Under the pieces are notes generated by a model, which saw nothing but the letters and a program-made list of their open reading frames with translations, had not been told where the DNA came from and did no database searches. Positions 7,614 through 17,110 of a DNA stretch of 27,138 nucleotides are shown here, piece by piece (positions within the stretch are counted from its first letter, which is position 1; each line of letters opens with the position of its first letter). The DNA comes from Bacteroides_D sp963546395. GTDB lineage: Bacteria > Bacteroidota > Bacteroidia > Bacteroidales > CAJPTX01. The position numbers and the translations under genes were made by a program. Location: NCBI GenBank assembly GCA_963546395.1, contig CAUUMS010000019.1, positions 1 to 27,138 on the forward strand, written 5' to 3'.

Positions 7614-7641
7614 ATAATCGTTCACCAAAATAGTGTAGCGT

Positions 7642-8763
7642 ATGAAACGATGGTATACTCTCTGCATCGCGTTCTGGCTACTCCTGCCGCTGGGTCTCGC
7701 CGCCCAGCAGGCGGCGTGGTTGGGCGGGCGCCGTGTGGTGCCCGAGCAGAACGTGCGGCGTGCGCTGCGTGGTGCTCCCGATGTGGGACAGGCCACCGGC
7801 GGCATGCACAATGTGCTGGTGCAATTCGCCCAGATTCCTACTGAGGCGGAGATCCAGCGGATGGCAAATGAGGGCCTCGTGCTCGGGGATTACCTCGGGG
7901 GCAACGCCTACTTTGCGTTGCTCCGCGAGGGGAGTCGCCCCTGGGCGGTGCGCCGTGGTGAAAGCCGATTGACATCGGTGATGGCCCTCCGCCCCGAGTG
8001 GAAGATGTCGGCCCGCTGGGAGGGCTCCATCCCGTCCTATGCCCGCGTGGCGGAGGGGATGGCTGCTATCACGCTCTACTGCGCGCCGAATGCTTCCGAG
8101 CAGGAGATGGCTGCGCGTCTGGCGGAGGCTGGCTGTCGATGCCTGGGCTCGTGGAGCGAGCTCGGCATGGTGCGGGTTGAAGTCGCCGTGGCCAATCTGC
8201 CTAAGGTGGCAGCCCTGCCATGGGTGCTGCGCATCGAGCCCACGAGTCCCGATCCTGTGCTGGTCAACCACAGCGGGCGTACGCTCGGGCGGGCCAGCGT
8301 GCTGAATCTCCCCGTTGCGCTCGGCGGGCGTGGCCTGCTCGGAAAGGGGACGCGTGTCGGCATCTGGGATGCCAATGTGGTGACACATCCCGACTTCGGG
8401 GGGCGTGTGCATCCGCAGGAGTACGAGCTGGGGGGGAGCAATGCGGAGCATGGTACCCACGTGGCCGGCACCGTGCTCGGGGCTGGCATGCTCGACCCCG
8501 ATGGCCGAGGCATGGCGCCAAAGGCTGAGGCTTACACCTACAACTTTAATAAGCAGTCGAACGGCAAGACCGCGCAGCAGGAGATGGACGAGGCAGCGCG
8601 GACTTTCGGCATCACCCTGACGCAGAACTCCTATGGCCTGCCGCTCGGCCGCCTGTGCTCCTACTACGACAAGCTGAGCTACCTTGCCTCCGACTATGAG
8701 CTCGACCGCCTGGCTACGCTACACCCCACGCTTACGCATGTGTTCGCCGCGGGGAACGACTAG
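7642..8763 (+). CDS. N-terminal fragment of S8 subtilase (signal, propeptide, catalytic Asp and His)
   Basis: This 373-residue fragment begins with a signal peptide (residues 1-21, ending GLAAQ). An inhibitor-like prodomain follows (about 50-200), then the first part of a peptidase S8 domain. The catalytic Asp is D243 in VGIWDANVVTHPDFGG, and the catalytic His is H270 in EHGTHVAGT. The segment LTQNSYG and the oxyanion-hole Asn N372 in VFAAGND are also present. The frame then hits TAG. It lacks the catalytic Ser, so on its own it cannot be a protease, and it would not reach the cell surface by T9SS because the sorting tail is in the second half. A 28-nt spacer separates the upstream palindrome from the ATG. 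Confidence 0.85.
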   Translation: MKRWYTLCIAFWLLLPLGLAAQQAAWLGGRRVVPEQNVRRALRGAPDVGQATGGMHNVLVQFAQIPTEAEIQRMANEGLVLGDYLGGNAYFALLREGSRPWAVRRGESRLTSVMALRPEWKMSARWEGSIPSYARVAEGMAAITLYCAPNASEQEMAARLAEAGCRCLGSWSELGMVRVEVAVANLPKVAALPWVLRIEPTSPDPVLVNHSGRTLGRASVLNLPVALGGRGLLGKGTRVGIWDANVVTHPDFGGRVHPQEYELGGSNAEHGTHVAGTVLGAGMLDPDGRGMAPKAEAYTYNFNKQSNGKTAQQEMDEAARTFGITLTQNSYGLPLGRLCSYYDKLSYLASDYELDRLATLHPTLTHVFAAGND

Positions 8764-8781
8764 GATGGGTGCGAGAAGCAG

Positions 8782-11700
8782 GTGGTAGAGCGTTGGGGCA
8801 CGGCTGGCTATGGCACTGTGGCTCGGCGCGCGAAGAATGTGATCAACGTCGCTGCGCTACAAGAGGACGGCTCCATGACCGACTTTAGCAGCTGGGGCCC
8901 GCAGGACGACGGCCGCCTATTCCCCACCGTGGCGGCTAAAGGGGGGCAGGTGTACAGCACCAAGCCGGCGGGGGAATACCAGTCAATGGATGGTACCTCC
9001 ATGGCTTGCCCCACGGTAACGGGGCATCTGGCGTTGGTGCAGGAACGTTATCGTCAGCTGAATCAGGGTGCTCACATGCAGAGCGATCTGCTGCGTGCAG
9101 TGGCGGCAAACACCGCGGATGATGCCGGGCGTAAGGGCCCCGACTTCCAGTATGGCTTTGGGATCCTGAACGCTGAAAAGGCTGTCATCGCGCTCGAGAA
9201 GGGCTACTACCAGACCGGCGTGCTGAAGGCTGGTGAGAGCGCACAGGTGAAGATTGCGAACATCCCCGCCACGGCGCAGGGATTGCGCGTGATGCTCGTG
9301 TGGAACGATCCCGCCTCCGCGGCGGAGGTGGATTATGGCTCACCGGTCATGATCAATAATCTCGACCTGAAGGTGGTTGCTGGCGGTAAGGAGTACTTGC
9401 CGTGGGTGCTAAATGCCACCAAGGGCCATGTGGAGGATCTGCCCTCGCGTAAGGCGGATGCGCTGAATAATATCGAGCAGGTGACCCTGGATGCTACCGA
9501 CCTTGCGGGGGCCAATGAGGCCCAGGTGACGCTCACGGGCACCACGGTGACCAATGGGGAGCAGCACTACGCGCTGGTGTGGTGGATCGATGAGCCGGAG
9601 CTACGGGTCGTTTACCCCGGCGTGGGTGAGTTGCTTGTGCCCGGTGGCAAGTACGTGGCCCGCATCGAGGGGGCGCAGAAGAACTATCGCCTCGAGCTCT
9701 CGTACGATGGCGGCAAGAGCTACAAGGAGCTCAAGGATGTTGCTCTCACGGAGACGCAGAATGGGCGTAACATTCCGTTCACCATTCCGGCTGATGCGCA
9801 GATTACGAGCACGGCTGTGCTACGTCTCGTGGAGGACGGGGGTGCTCGGGTGGCCAAGAGCGGCCTCTTCAGCATTGCGCCGCAGCCGGCTGGCCTGGAG
9901 CTCTCGCGCTCAGACTGCGGATACACGGGCTGGAAGCTCACGTGGAAGGGTAGCCCGCTGGCCACTAAGGGCTACGCGGTGCTGCTAGGGAATACGGAAA
10001 CGGCTGAGTGGGAGAAGATCGGTGTCACGGATGGGCCCGATAAGCTATCGCTCGATATTGACGAGGCCGTGGCGAAGAAGCTGGTGCACCCGCTGTTCGC
10101 CGTGGCGGCTCGCACGGGGGATGACACCTGGGGCAAACGCTCGCAAGCGGTGGTGGCGGACGGGGCTCGACCAGTGAAGCCCGCTGTGGGTGAGCTACCC
10201 ATCGTGGAGACATTCCGGAGCATTCCGCCCAAGATGTTTAAGGTGAAGGGTGGTAGCAATGTGAATGTACGCTACGTGGGCACCCTGTTCGGCAACATGC
10301 CTGTTGGCTCCAACCTCATGGGGCTTGTGGTTAAGAGTAAGTTGGCGGGATTTGATACGAACAACTGGTTTGGTGCCAGCAATGCGGGTAACACCTCAGA
10401 GCTTCAGTTATGCGAGCTAGATCTCACGGGGCATGAGGACGTGATGCTGCACATCACGGGAGGCCTCTACTCGGCGAAGGATGATGATCCCACCACGGCA
10501 CGCATCCGCCTGCTGGATGGCAACGGGAATCCCATAAAGAGCCAGCTGGGTACCGAGGAGCAGCAGGCGCAGCCCGGTGTGTTTGATTGGTATTTCCCGC
10601 TCAAGGGCGAGAAGTACAGCAGCCTGAAGCTGCAATTCTGCGGCCAGCTGCGGAACGACATGCTGATCGTCACCAGGATGGCCATTGAGAAGGGCTCTCG
10701 CGTGCCCGACGTGGCGCTAACGCAGATTACCAAGCTGACTAATGGGGCCAACCTGGGGGTAACTCCGGTGACGGTGCGCCTCACGAACAAGAGCATCGAG
10801 ACCATCCGCAACGTGGAGGTGCGAGCCTACGTGAATGGCACCTGGAAGGGCGCTACGGTCGTGGATGAGATACCGGCCAACGGGATCAAGGTGGTCGACG
10901 TGAATGTGGATCTATCCACTAAGGCGGTGCTGGGCGAGATGATGGAGGTGCGCCTACAGGCTGAGCTTAAGGATGAGGTGTACACGGATGACAACAGCGT
11001 CGTGTCCACGGTGAATAATCTGGGCCGCGTGGTGCCCATGGGGACATCCGTCATGACACAGAGCTTCTTTGGCCCGCTGGCGGTGGATCCCAAGGTGACC
11101 TACGAGGTGACGGAGCCGGTGATCTTCACCGATGACGGAGGGTTCTACGGCCTCCATAGCGATAAGCAGGTGTCTACCATGAAGTTTGTGCCCAAGGATC
11201 CCTCCATGCGGGTGCGGGTGACCTTCAAGAAGTTTGACATCGATGCCGATGAGTCAGTCCTTTACGTGTACACGACCGATGTGCTACAGGATCTCGGCAT
11301 ACAGGGCCTACGGAAACGGGCCACGCTAAGCGGCAATAGCCAAACGCTGCCGATGAGCTTCATTTCTGAGGCGAAGGACGGCGGCATCACGTTCCGCTTT
11401 GAGTCGGAGGATGTGCTGAAGGATGGCTGGGTGGCTGAGGTGGACCTCGTGCCGGTGCAGAATCCGCTCACACTGGTTTCCGTGGAGGCACGGCATGTGG
11501 GACAGGAGAAGGAGGCTAAGATTCCCGTGAAGGCTACCGTGCGCAATAACTGGGTGCAGGAGCAGCCTGATGTGACGGTGGCACTGTGGGATGGCAAGAC
11601 TGTCCTGCTGCGCACCAAGGTTACGTTGAAGCCGGGTGAGAATGAGGTGGCCTTCGAGGAGGGCCTGCCGATGGCGCTCTCCACCAACCAGTCGTACGAG

Positions 11701-14700
11701 GTGTACCTGGAGGGGATCGATGCGGTTGGCGCAGACAACCAGCTGGATGTCATGGCCTCCTACGATAGCTACTGCATCCCGAACCACGTGGCTAAGCCTG
11801 GTGCATTGGCCCTGGGCATGCTGAGCGTGGAGGGTACCCAGCTGGATTTCAGCGGGCCTACCCCAATGCTACAGTATCAGCTCAAGGAAGAGGTCACCGT
11901 GTATACGAAGGATGGCAAGGTGACGTTACGGGCTCGTCTGGCGCACAACGACGTGAAGGATGGTGCCGTACTCGCCGTATGGGTCGATTGGAATGGTGAT
12001 TTCCAGTTCACGAACGACGAGAAGTCATCGGTGACATTCGATCAGGGTAAGCAAGATGGCGAGTTTGAAATGACGGTGCCTGCCGATGCGCAGCCCGGCA
12101 AGAAGCGCATGCGCCTGATGCTGCTCTCTAAGGCTGAGGCCGAGCAAGGGCCATGCGTCACCGGAACGCTGATGCACGGTGACATGCGTGACGTATCGCT
12201 CATCCTCAAGGAGGGCGTGGATCCAAATCGTAACGATTTGACCATCACGGGTATCAATGCCGGTGAGTCAGGTGTCGACCTGGCGGCTGATCAGAAGGTG
12301 AAGGTGACTATCCGCAACAATTCCTACCAGCCCTATGCGGGTAAGGTGAAGGTGAAGCTTTCTGTGGATGGTAATGAGGTGCCCGACGTGGCTGACATCG
12401 ATTGCTCAGCTAGCCCGCTGTCAGCCTATAGGGGTGAGGCCACCTACGAACTCGATAAGGGTGTGGATCTGTCAGCCCAGGGTAAGCACACAGTGACCGT
12501 GGAGATCACGGAGCAACCTGAGGCTGTAACGCCGGAGAATAACAGCAAGAGTGTTGAGGTGTACTGCGCGAAGGCGCAGACGGTTAAGCTCATGGCGTTG
12601 CACATTGACAGCCGCACCAACAGCGAGAGCACGGATAAGATTGACGTGAGTGCTGCCGCTAAGCTGCTACCTACGCTCAAAACTGGCGATAGCCGCACGG
12701 TAGAACTGCTGGTGAACCTGGACAGGAAGCAGCACTGCAATATCTTGCACGCTAAAGGCCTCCAGCTGATAGGCATCAATGGCATCGAGGGTTTCCCCGA
12801 TGGAGGCCTTGCGGTGGTACTGGAGCGTCGGCAGCTGGACTACACGCGTACAGGCGTGTTAACGCCGGGCACGTGGCATCACATCGCCGTGGTTTTCACG
12901 GATGTCTACATCTCTGCCTTCTTCAAGGAGTGCAAGGTGGAGATCTACGTGGATGGTAAGAAGTGCGAGACCATAAGTAGCGGCGAGGCTGCGCCCAACT
13001 TTACGGACATGAAGCTGGCGGCTCGCTTTGCGGGTCAGGTCGATGCTCTGCGCTTGTGGGATAATGCACGGTCGGAGCAGGAGATCAAGGACAACATGTA
13101 TAAGTTCGTGCGCCAGGCGAACAAGGAGCTCCCTGAGCACTGCGTGGCTGAGTACTCCTTCGATGAGGGCCCGAAGAATGCGATGTCCTTCTCGGGACGA
13201 ACCCCGGCAATCATAAGCGTAGAGGATGCCTCGCTCATCGATAAGGATGACGAGACCGGTACCTGGCGCACGATTGCGACGGACAAGCTAATCTCTGACT
13301 TCCATTTCGACACGCAGGTAGGCGCTTGGAGTGCCACGGCTACGCCCAATGAGTACGAGGTGGTACTACCCAAGAAGCCTGAGTTCCACAAGACGAAGGG
13401 CTGGGTGAACACCGTGTGGCCCGGGGCGAGTGTGAAGATGGGTGGTCAAGAGCTTACAGCAGACACGGAGTTCGACTTTACGGGGAGTAAGAGTGTATCG
13501 CTGACGGCAGAGCGCAAGGGGATCTTCGGTAAGGATTTCGCCCAGACCGTGACCATTAAGCCCAAGTACGACAAGTCGAATTCTAATACACTCAGCACCG
13601 TTAGCATCACGGATAGCAAGAATGACTGGTTGAAGACCACAGTGCAGGGCCAGATCGAAGGTGTTGAAGTGACTATACCTCTCGATGTGGCTACTACTGG
13701 GAAGCCAGAGCCGAATAGCAAGATCCAGATAGCCTTTGTTTCCGATGGGGAACATGTGCTAGTGGATGGGAAGGAGTATGATCAGGCGGGTAGCGCAGAG
13801 ATTAATCTGCATCAGCCCAACACGCTCACGGTGGTTGCGGCTAATGGCGAAAAGCGGATCTACACGATACGTCTGGCTTGCAAGCAGAGCATCACCTGGA
13901 ACCCCGCTACACTGGAGTACACCTACGGCGATGAGGCTGTAGCCCTGGATGCCGAGGCTGACTCGAAGCTCCCGGTGAGCTACACGTCTAGCAATCCTAC
14001 TGCGGTTAGCGAGGCGAATGGTAAGCTGCACTTCGGGGCTCCTGGCGAGAGCGAACTCACAGCGCAACAGCTGGGCGGAGGCATCTTTGAGAAGGCCGCT
14101 CCGGTTGCAAAGCAGTTCAAGGTCAACCGGCGAGCGGTGAATGTCACTGCAGCCCTGACGGCCAAGCTGGGTGAGCCGATACAGTGGGATTTCACCTACG
14201 AGACCCTGGTGAATGCCTCAGATGCCTTGAACCTTCCTAGCCCGATTGCCAAGGGCGCATTCAAGCTCAAGAGCATGGATGGTGCCCATGAGTACCAGTT
14301 TACCGACCAGTTGGGTGTGGGCGAGTACAAGCTTGAGGCCGTGGCAGCCAATGCATACGAAACCGAGCTGTACAAGGTGACCCCTGTGGATGGTACGCTG
14401 AAGATAGAGCAGGGCGATAACAGAACTATCACGTTCATCGCTCAGGATGGGGCTGGTGCCAAGCTTGAGCAAGCGACCGTGACCGTTGGCAAGGCGAAGT
14501 ATGTGACCAACGCTGAGGGTGTAGCTACTGCCGTTCTGGCTGGAGGCGTAACCCATGCGTGGACTGCCAGCAAGGAGGGCTACTCCCCCGCATCTGGGGA
14601 ATTGGCCGTCTCCAAGGATGAGGATGCTCAGGTGGTGGCCACGCTGCAATTGGCCGACCTGAAGCTGACGTATTCTGCGGCAGCCCACGGATCCCTGCTG

Positions 14701-17037
14701 GGCAAAGTGGAGCAGCAGGTCGCCAAGGGTGTTTCCGGAGAGCCCGTCATGGCGATGCCTGAGCTGGGGTACCAGTTCTCGCAGTGGTCGGATGGTCGCA
14801 AGGATAACCCGCGCGTTGATGCCGATGTGCAGGCCGATGTGCAGGCTGAGGCCCAGTTCGCAATACGCTCCGTACGCATTAAGTACATCATGGGCGAGGG
14901 TGGTCAACTCACCGGTTCAGCGGAGCAGCAGCTCGATGCGCTCAGCGACGGGGAAGAGGTAACTGCCGTGCCGCTCGATGGGTACTACTTCGTCGCCTGG
15001 AGTGATGGCAACACCTCGCCCACGAGGAAGGAGACCCGCGTGCTTGAGGATATAGAGCTGACTGCCAACTTCGGGCAGATTGTACCTATTCCGCAGCGCA
15101 TGGACTTCGAGGCGAAGCGCTTCACCGACGGATGGCAGACCATCAGCGATGGGAAGGATTATTGCCCGTTCGAGGTGAGTGACGAGCCTCTCTATGGCGG
15201 GAAGATAATGCTGGACGGCTACTTTGCGATTAGCAATAGCGACAAGTACGGCAAGAAGAACGTACGCTCTACGCTCTTGTCACCGCGCTACCGCTTGGAT
15301 GGCGTAGACAAGCCAGTGCTCCTGTCGTTCGACTACATCTTCTTCCGCCTGCTAGGCGCAGAGTTCATTCTCTACTACACGTTCGATGGCCAGACGTGGG
15401 AGAAGTGGGAAGAGCTGACATCGACGCGCGTACGCCGTGCGAAAGACTTCAAGCTTGAGCCTGCGAAATTTGCGGGGAAGCAGTTCGTGCAGTTTAAGTG
15501 GGTCTACACGGCCGGCTGGGACTACTACGTGCTCATCGACAATGTCAACGTATACCTAGAGGATGCCGTATCGCACGAGTTGACCTACGTGGCCGAACCG
15601 GCTGATGCTGGCAAGTTCCTCATTGATGGTACCGAGCAGACATCGCAGATGGTGCAGAACGGTCAGCTGGCTAAGCCTGTGGAGGCTGCGCCCAATGCGG
15701 GGTACCGATTCATGGGCTGGAAGGATGGATTCGGGAATGAGCCCGTGCTAGCTATTCCTGGCCCCACCATCAAGGCTGCCACGTACACTGCGGTGTTCCA
15801 TGCTGAGAAGTCGCTGATCATTAGTTACTCCGCTCTGCCGGCAGACGGTGGTAAGGTGCTGATGGATGGCGTTGAGGTGCAGAAGCAGGAGGTAGAGCTT
15901 GGTACGGACGCTAAGCCCGTGGTGGCCTCTCCCGCGGAAGGGTTCCATTTCGTACGTTGGAATTCCAACGGGTCGGAGGATCCTACCCTCGTGCAATCGG
16001 CCGTGATGCGTGACATGGAGACCCAGGTGGTCTTTGCCACCAACACCTACGACGTGTCATTCGAGGTGACTAGCAATGGGACTCCTGTTGAGAATGCCAC
16101 GCTGATCCTTGGGGGTAAATCGGGTGCAACCGATGCCGCTGGGCAGCACACGTTCAACGTGACCGCCGGTACGCACGTCTACACGGTTAACGCCGCAGGC
16201 TTTGCGCCCAAGGGCGGTGAGGTCGTCGTGAAAGACGCTGCCATGGTGATTAACGTCGACCTGGCTAAGGATCAGACATTCCTCTCGTACGCAGTAAACT
16301 TCACCGTGACGGCGAAGGGCCAGCCGCTGGCTGATGCCACAGTGACGGTGGATGGCAAGGCGTACAAGACCGGTGCTGATGGTAAGGTGAGCATCTCGCT
16401 ACCTGCGGGTACGCATGCCTACAAGGTGGAAGCCGAGCGCCATATGCCTAGTGAGGGCAACGTTGAGGTGGTGGACAAGCCCGTCAACGTCGACGTAGAG
16501 CTTGCCATCATGGGGTACGAGGTGACCTACACGAGCTCGAAGGGTGGTACCCTCGTTGTGGCTGCAAACAACGAGTCGCTTGCAAGCGGCACCCTCGTTG
16601 AGCATGGCGCAGAGATCCTCATCATGCCGAAGGCTGATGCCAATTACAAGCTCGAGCGGCTGCTCGTCAATGGTGAGGATAAGACATCTGCCCTACGCTC
16701 TGGCTCGCTCACCATGGTGCTAGAGGCCAAGCTGCACGTGGAGGCCACCTTCGTTGCCACTGGTGGCAACGAGCCTCAAACGGCGGTTGAGGAAGCTGCC
16801 CTGGCGGGTGTGATGGCATACCCCAACCCATTCGCCGATGTGGTGCGCGTGAGTGGCGTGGAGAAGGCTACCCGAATCCAGGTGTTGAATGCCAACGGGG
16901 CCGTGATCACCACCATCATGCACAACGGATCCTCTGAGGCGCAGCTGAACCTCGCCGATCTACCCTCGGGTGTATACCTGATTGTGGTTGAGCGTGGTGC
17001 TGCACGTAAGGCCATGCGCATGGTGAAGAATCGTTAG
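8782..17037 (+). CDS. C-terminal fragment of S8 subtilase: catalytic Ser, multi-domain beta array, T9SS sorting domain
   Basis: The frame is open from codon 375; GTG at 8782 is the first possible restart, but it has no signal peptide or promoter. Numbering is over the whole locus. GTSMACPTVTGHLA holds catalytic Ser453. Then come a P/homoB-like beta domain (about 526-746), an FN3-like segment (752-836), CARDB-like domains (about 1020, 1280 and 1535), a CUB-like domain (about 1150-1275), GEVED (1377-1525), LamG (1650-1865), MBG-like segments (2080-2260), three carboxypeptidase-regulatory-like repeats (near 2265, 2803 and 2883), five InlB-B-like repeats (2340-3045) and a cleaved-adhesin/MAM-like domain (2482-2643). 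The last 75 residues form a T9SS type A sorting domain starting AYPNPFADVVRV. Domain limits are by eye. The intact protein would be a large surface protease-adhesin. Confidence 0.85.
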   Translation: MVERWGTAGYGTVARRAKNVINVAALQEDGSMTDFSSWGPQDDGRLFPTVAAKGGQVYSTKPAGEYQSMDGTSMACPTVTGHLALVQERYRQLNQGAHMQSDLLRAVAANTADDAGRKGPDFQYGFGILNAEKAVIALEKGYYQTGVLKAGESAQVKIANIPATAQGLRVMLVWNDPASAAEVDYGSPVMINNLDLKVVAGGKEYLPWVLNATKGHVEDLPSRKADALNNIEQVTLDATDLAGANEAQVTLTGTTVTNGEQHYALVWWIDEPELRVVYPGVGELLVPGGKYVARIEGAQKNYRLELSYDGGKSYKELKDVALTETQNGRNIPFTIPADAQITSTAVLRLVEDGGARVAKSGLFSIAPQPAGLELSRSDCGYTGWKLTWKGSPLATKGYAVLLGNTETAEWEKIGVTDGPDKLSLDIDEAVAKKLVHPLFAVAARTGDDTWGKRSQAVVADGARPVKPAVGELPIVETFRSIPPKMFKVKGGSNVNVRYVGTLFGNMPVGSNLMGLVVKSKLAGFDTNNWFGASNAGNTSELQLCELDLTGHEDVMLHITGGLYSAKDDDPTTARIRLLDGNGNPIKSQLGTEEQQAQPGVFDWYFPLKGEKYSSLKLQFCGQLRNDMLIVTRMAIEKGSRVPDVALTQITKLTNGANLGVTPVTVRLTNKSIETIRNVEVRAYVNGTWKGATVVDEIPANGIKVVDVNVDLSTKAVLGEMMEVRLQAELKDEVYTDDNSVVSTVNNLGRVVPMGTSVMTQSFFGPLAVDPKVTYEVTEPVIFTDDGGFYGLHSDKQVSTMKFVPKDPSMRVRVTFKKFDIDADESVLYVYTTDVLQDLGIQGLRKRATLSGNSQTLPMSFISEAKDGGITFRFESEDVLKDGWVAEVDLVPVQNPLTLVSVEARHVGQEKEAKIPVKATVRNNWVQEQPDVTVALWDGKTVLLRTKVTLKPGENEVAFEEGLPMALSTNQSYEVYLEGIDAVGADNQLDVMASYDSYCIPNHVAKPGALALGMLSVEGTQLDFSGPTPMLQYQLKEEVTVYTKDGKVTLRARLAHNDVKDGAVLAVWVDWNGDFQFTNDEKSSVTFDQGKQDGEFEMTVPADAQPGKKRMRLMLLSKAEAEQGPCVTGTLMHGDMRDVSLILKEGVDPNRNDLTITGINAGESGVDLAADQKVKVTIRNNSYQPYAGKVKVKLSVDGNEVPDVADIDCSASPLSAYRGEATYELDKGVDLSAQGKHTVTVEITEQPEAVTPENNSKSVEVYCAKAQTVKLMALHIDSRTNSESTDKIDVSAAAKLLPTLKTGDSRTVELLVNLDRKQHCNILHAKGLQLIGINGIEGFPDGGLAVVLERRQLDYTRTGVLTPGTWHHIAVVFTDVYISAFFKECKVEIYVDGKKCETISSGEAAPNFTDMKLAARFAGQVDALRLWDNARSEQEIKDNMYKFVRQANKELPEHCVAEYSFDEGPKNAMSFSGRTPAIISVEDASLIDKDDETGTWRTIATDKLISDFHFDTQVGAWSATATPNEYEVVLPKKPEFHKTKGWVNTVWPGASVKMGGQELTADTEFDFTGSKSVSLTAERKGIFGKDFAQTVTIKPKYDKSNSNTLSTVSITDSKNDWLKTTVQGQIEGVEVTIPLDVATTGKPEPNSKIQIAFVSDGEHVLVDGKEYDQAGSAEINLHQPNTLTVVAANGEKRIYTIRLACKQSITWNPATLEYTYGDEAVALDAEADSKLPVSYTSSNPTAVSEANGKLHFGAPGESELTAQQLGGGIFEKAAPVAKQFKVNRRAVNVTAALTAKLGEPIQWDFTYETLVNASDALNLPSPIAKGAFKLKSMDGAHEYQFTDQLGVGEYKLEAVAANAYETELYKVTPVDGTLKIEQGDNRTITFIAQDGAGAKLEQATVTVGKAKYVTNAEGVATAVLAGGVTHAWTASKEGYSPASGELAVSKDEDAQVVATLQLADLKLTYSAAAHGSLLGKVEQQVAKGVSGEPVMAMPELGYQFSQWSDGRKDNPRVDADVQADVQAEAQFAIRSVRIKYIMGEGGQLTGSAEQQLDALSDGEEVTAVPLDGYYFVAWSDGNTSPTRKETRVLEDIELTANFGQIVPIPQRMDFEAKRFTDGWQTISDGKDYCPFEVSDEPLYGGKIMLDGYFAISNSDKYGKKNVRSTLLSPRYRLDGVDKPVLLSFDYIFFRLLGAEFILYYTFDGQTWEKWEELTSTRVRRAKDFKLEPAKFAGKQFVQFKWVYTAGWDYYVLIDNVNVYLEDAVSHELTYVAEPADAGKFLIDGTEQTSQMVQNGQLAKPVEAAPNAGYRFMGWKDGFGNEPVLAIPGPTIKAATYTAVFHAEKSLIISYSALPADGGKVLMDGVEVQKQEVELGTDAKPVVASPAEGFHFVRWNSNGSEDPTLVQSAVMRDMETQVVFATNTYDVSFEVTSNGTPVENATLILGGKSGATDAAGQHTFNVTAGTHVYTVNAAGFAPKGGEVVVKDAAMVINVDLAKDQTFLSYAVNFTVTAKGQPLADATVTVDGKAYKTGADGKVSISLPAGTHAYKVEAERHMPSEGNVEVVDKPVNVDVELAIMGYEVTYTSSKGGTLVVAANNESLASGTLVEHGAEILIMPKADANYKLERLLVNGEDKTSALRSGSLTMVLEAKLHVEATFVATGGNEPQTAVEEAALAGVMAYPNPFADVVRVSGVEKATRIQVLNANGAVITTIMHNGSSEAQLNLADLPSGVYLIVVERGAARKAMRMVKNR
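14660..16770 (+). repeat. Array of InlB-B-like and carboxypeptidase-regulatory-like domain repeats
   Basis: Within the protease gene, five divergent InlB B-type repeats (LTYSA...GYxFxxWSDG...F pattern) lie near 14660-14870, 14870-15085, 15575-15810, 15815-16045 and 16513-16770. Two regulatory-like repeats sit at 16048-16270 and 16290-16510, and a related one precedes the array at 14432-14655. A cleaved-adhesin-like domain (15088-15570) splits the array. The repeats are divergent at the DNA level, so this is domain duplication, not a recent tandem array. Confidence 0.65.
16800..17034 (+). other. T9SS type A C-terminal sorting domain (coding)
   Basis: The protease ends in a Por-secretion tail: AYPNPFADVVRV, then IQVLNANG, LNLADLPSGVYLIVVE and the basic end MRMVKNR. 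This signal directs outer-membrane export by the Por/type IX machinery and cleavage with anchoring to A-LPS. Confidence 0.9.
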
Positions 17038-17046
17038 GATAGTCTG

Positions 17047-17060
17047 CCGCCAGCTGGCGG
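17047..17060. repeat. 14-bp perfect palindrome after the subtilase gene
   Basis: CCGCCAGCTGGCGG is self-complementary. It lies 10 nt after the stop codon and just before the terminator. It may be part of the transcript-end structure or a protein site. Confidence 0.4.
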
Positions 17061-17072
17061 TAGGCCGATAGG

Positions 17073-17110
17073 AGAGCGGGGGAGCCTGAATAGGCCCCCT
17101 GCTCTTTTTT
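17073..17110 (+). terminator. Intrinsic terminator of the giant subtilase gene
   Basis: An imperfect GC-rich stem (AGAGCGGGGGAGCCT with AGGCCCCCTGCTCT) is followed by six T residues at 17105-17110. Confidence 0.8.

Larger units (their letters stand above)
7642..17037 (+). pseudogene. Giant T9SS-secreted subtilase locus, interrupted by one in-frame TAG (codon 374)
   Basis: The reading frame from 7642 to 17037 is continuous for 3,131 codons except for TAG at 8761-8763. The two halves, listed separately below, complement each other exactly. The first holds the signal peptide, propeptide, Asp243, His270 and oxyanion Asn372; the second holds Ser453, the beta-domain array and the T9SS sorting tail. 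TAG ends several other genes in the window, so it is not generally reassigned. As written, the locus cannot make an active secreted protease unless the codon is read through or the base is an error. Apart from this codon the frame shows no decay, which points to a very recent mutation, an assembly error or programmed readthrough. Confidence 0.7.

Noticed and set aside
7678..8460. 260-codon minus-strand frame inside the subtilase gene
   Set aside because: It is antisense to a gene with signal peptide and catalytic motifs; His/Arg/Pro-rich composition shows it is a shadow.
8761..8763. TAG recoded as an amino acid (code change or pyrrolysine)
   Set aside because: TAG terminates several other genes here (for example at 481, 3110, 6881, 17035 and 19122), so general reassignment is excluded; local readthrough stays possible but unsupported.
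14218..14907. 229-codon minus-strand frame within the subtilase
   Set aside because: It lies opposite clear InlB-like repeats in the plus frame, with no motif or start signal of its own.
14660..16770. CRISPR or tandem DNA repeats
   Set aside because: The repetition is at the protein-domain level, is divergent in DNA, and has no regular spacers.
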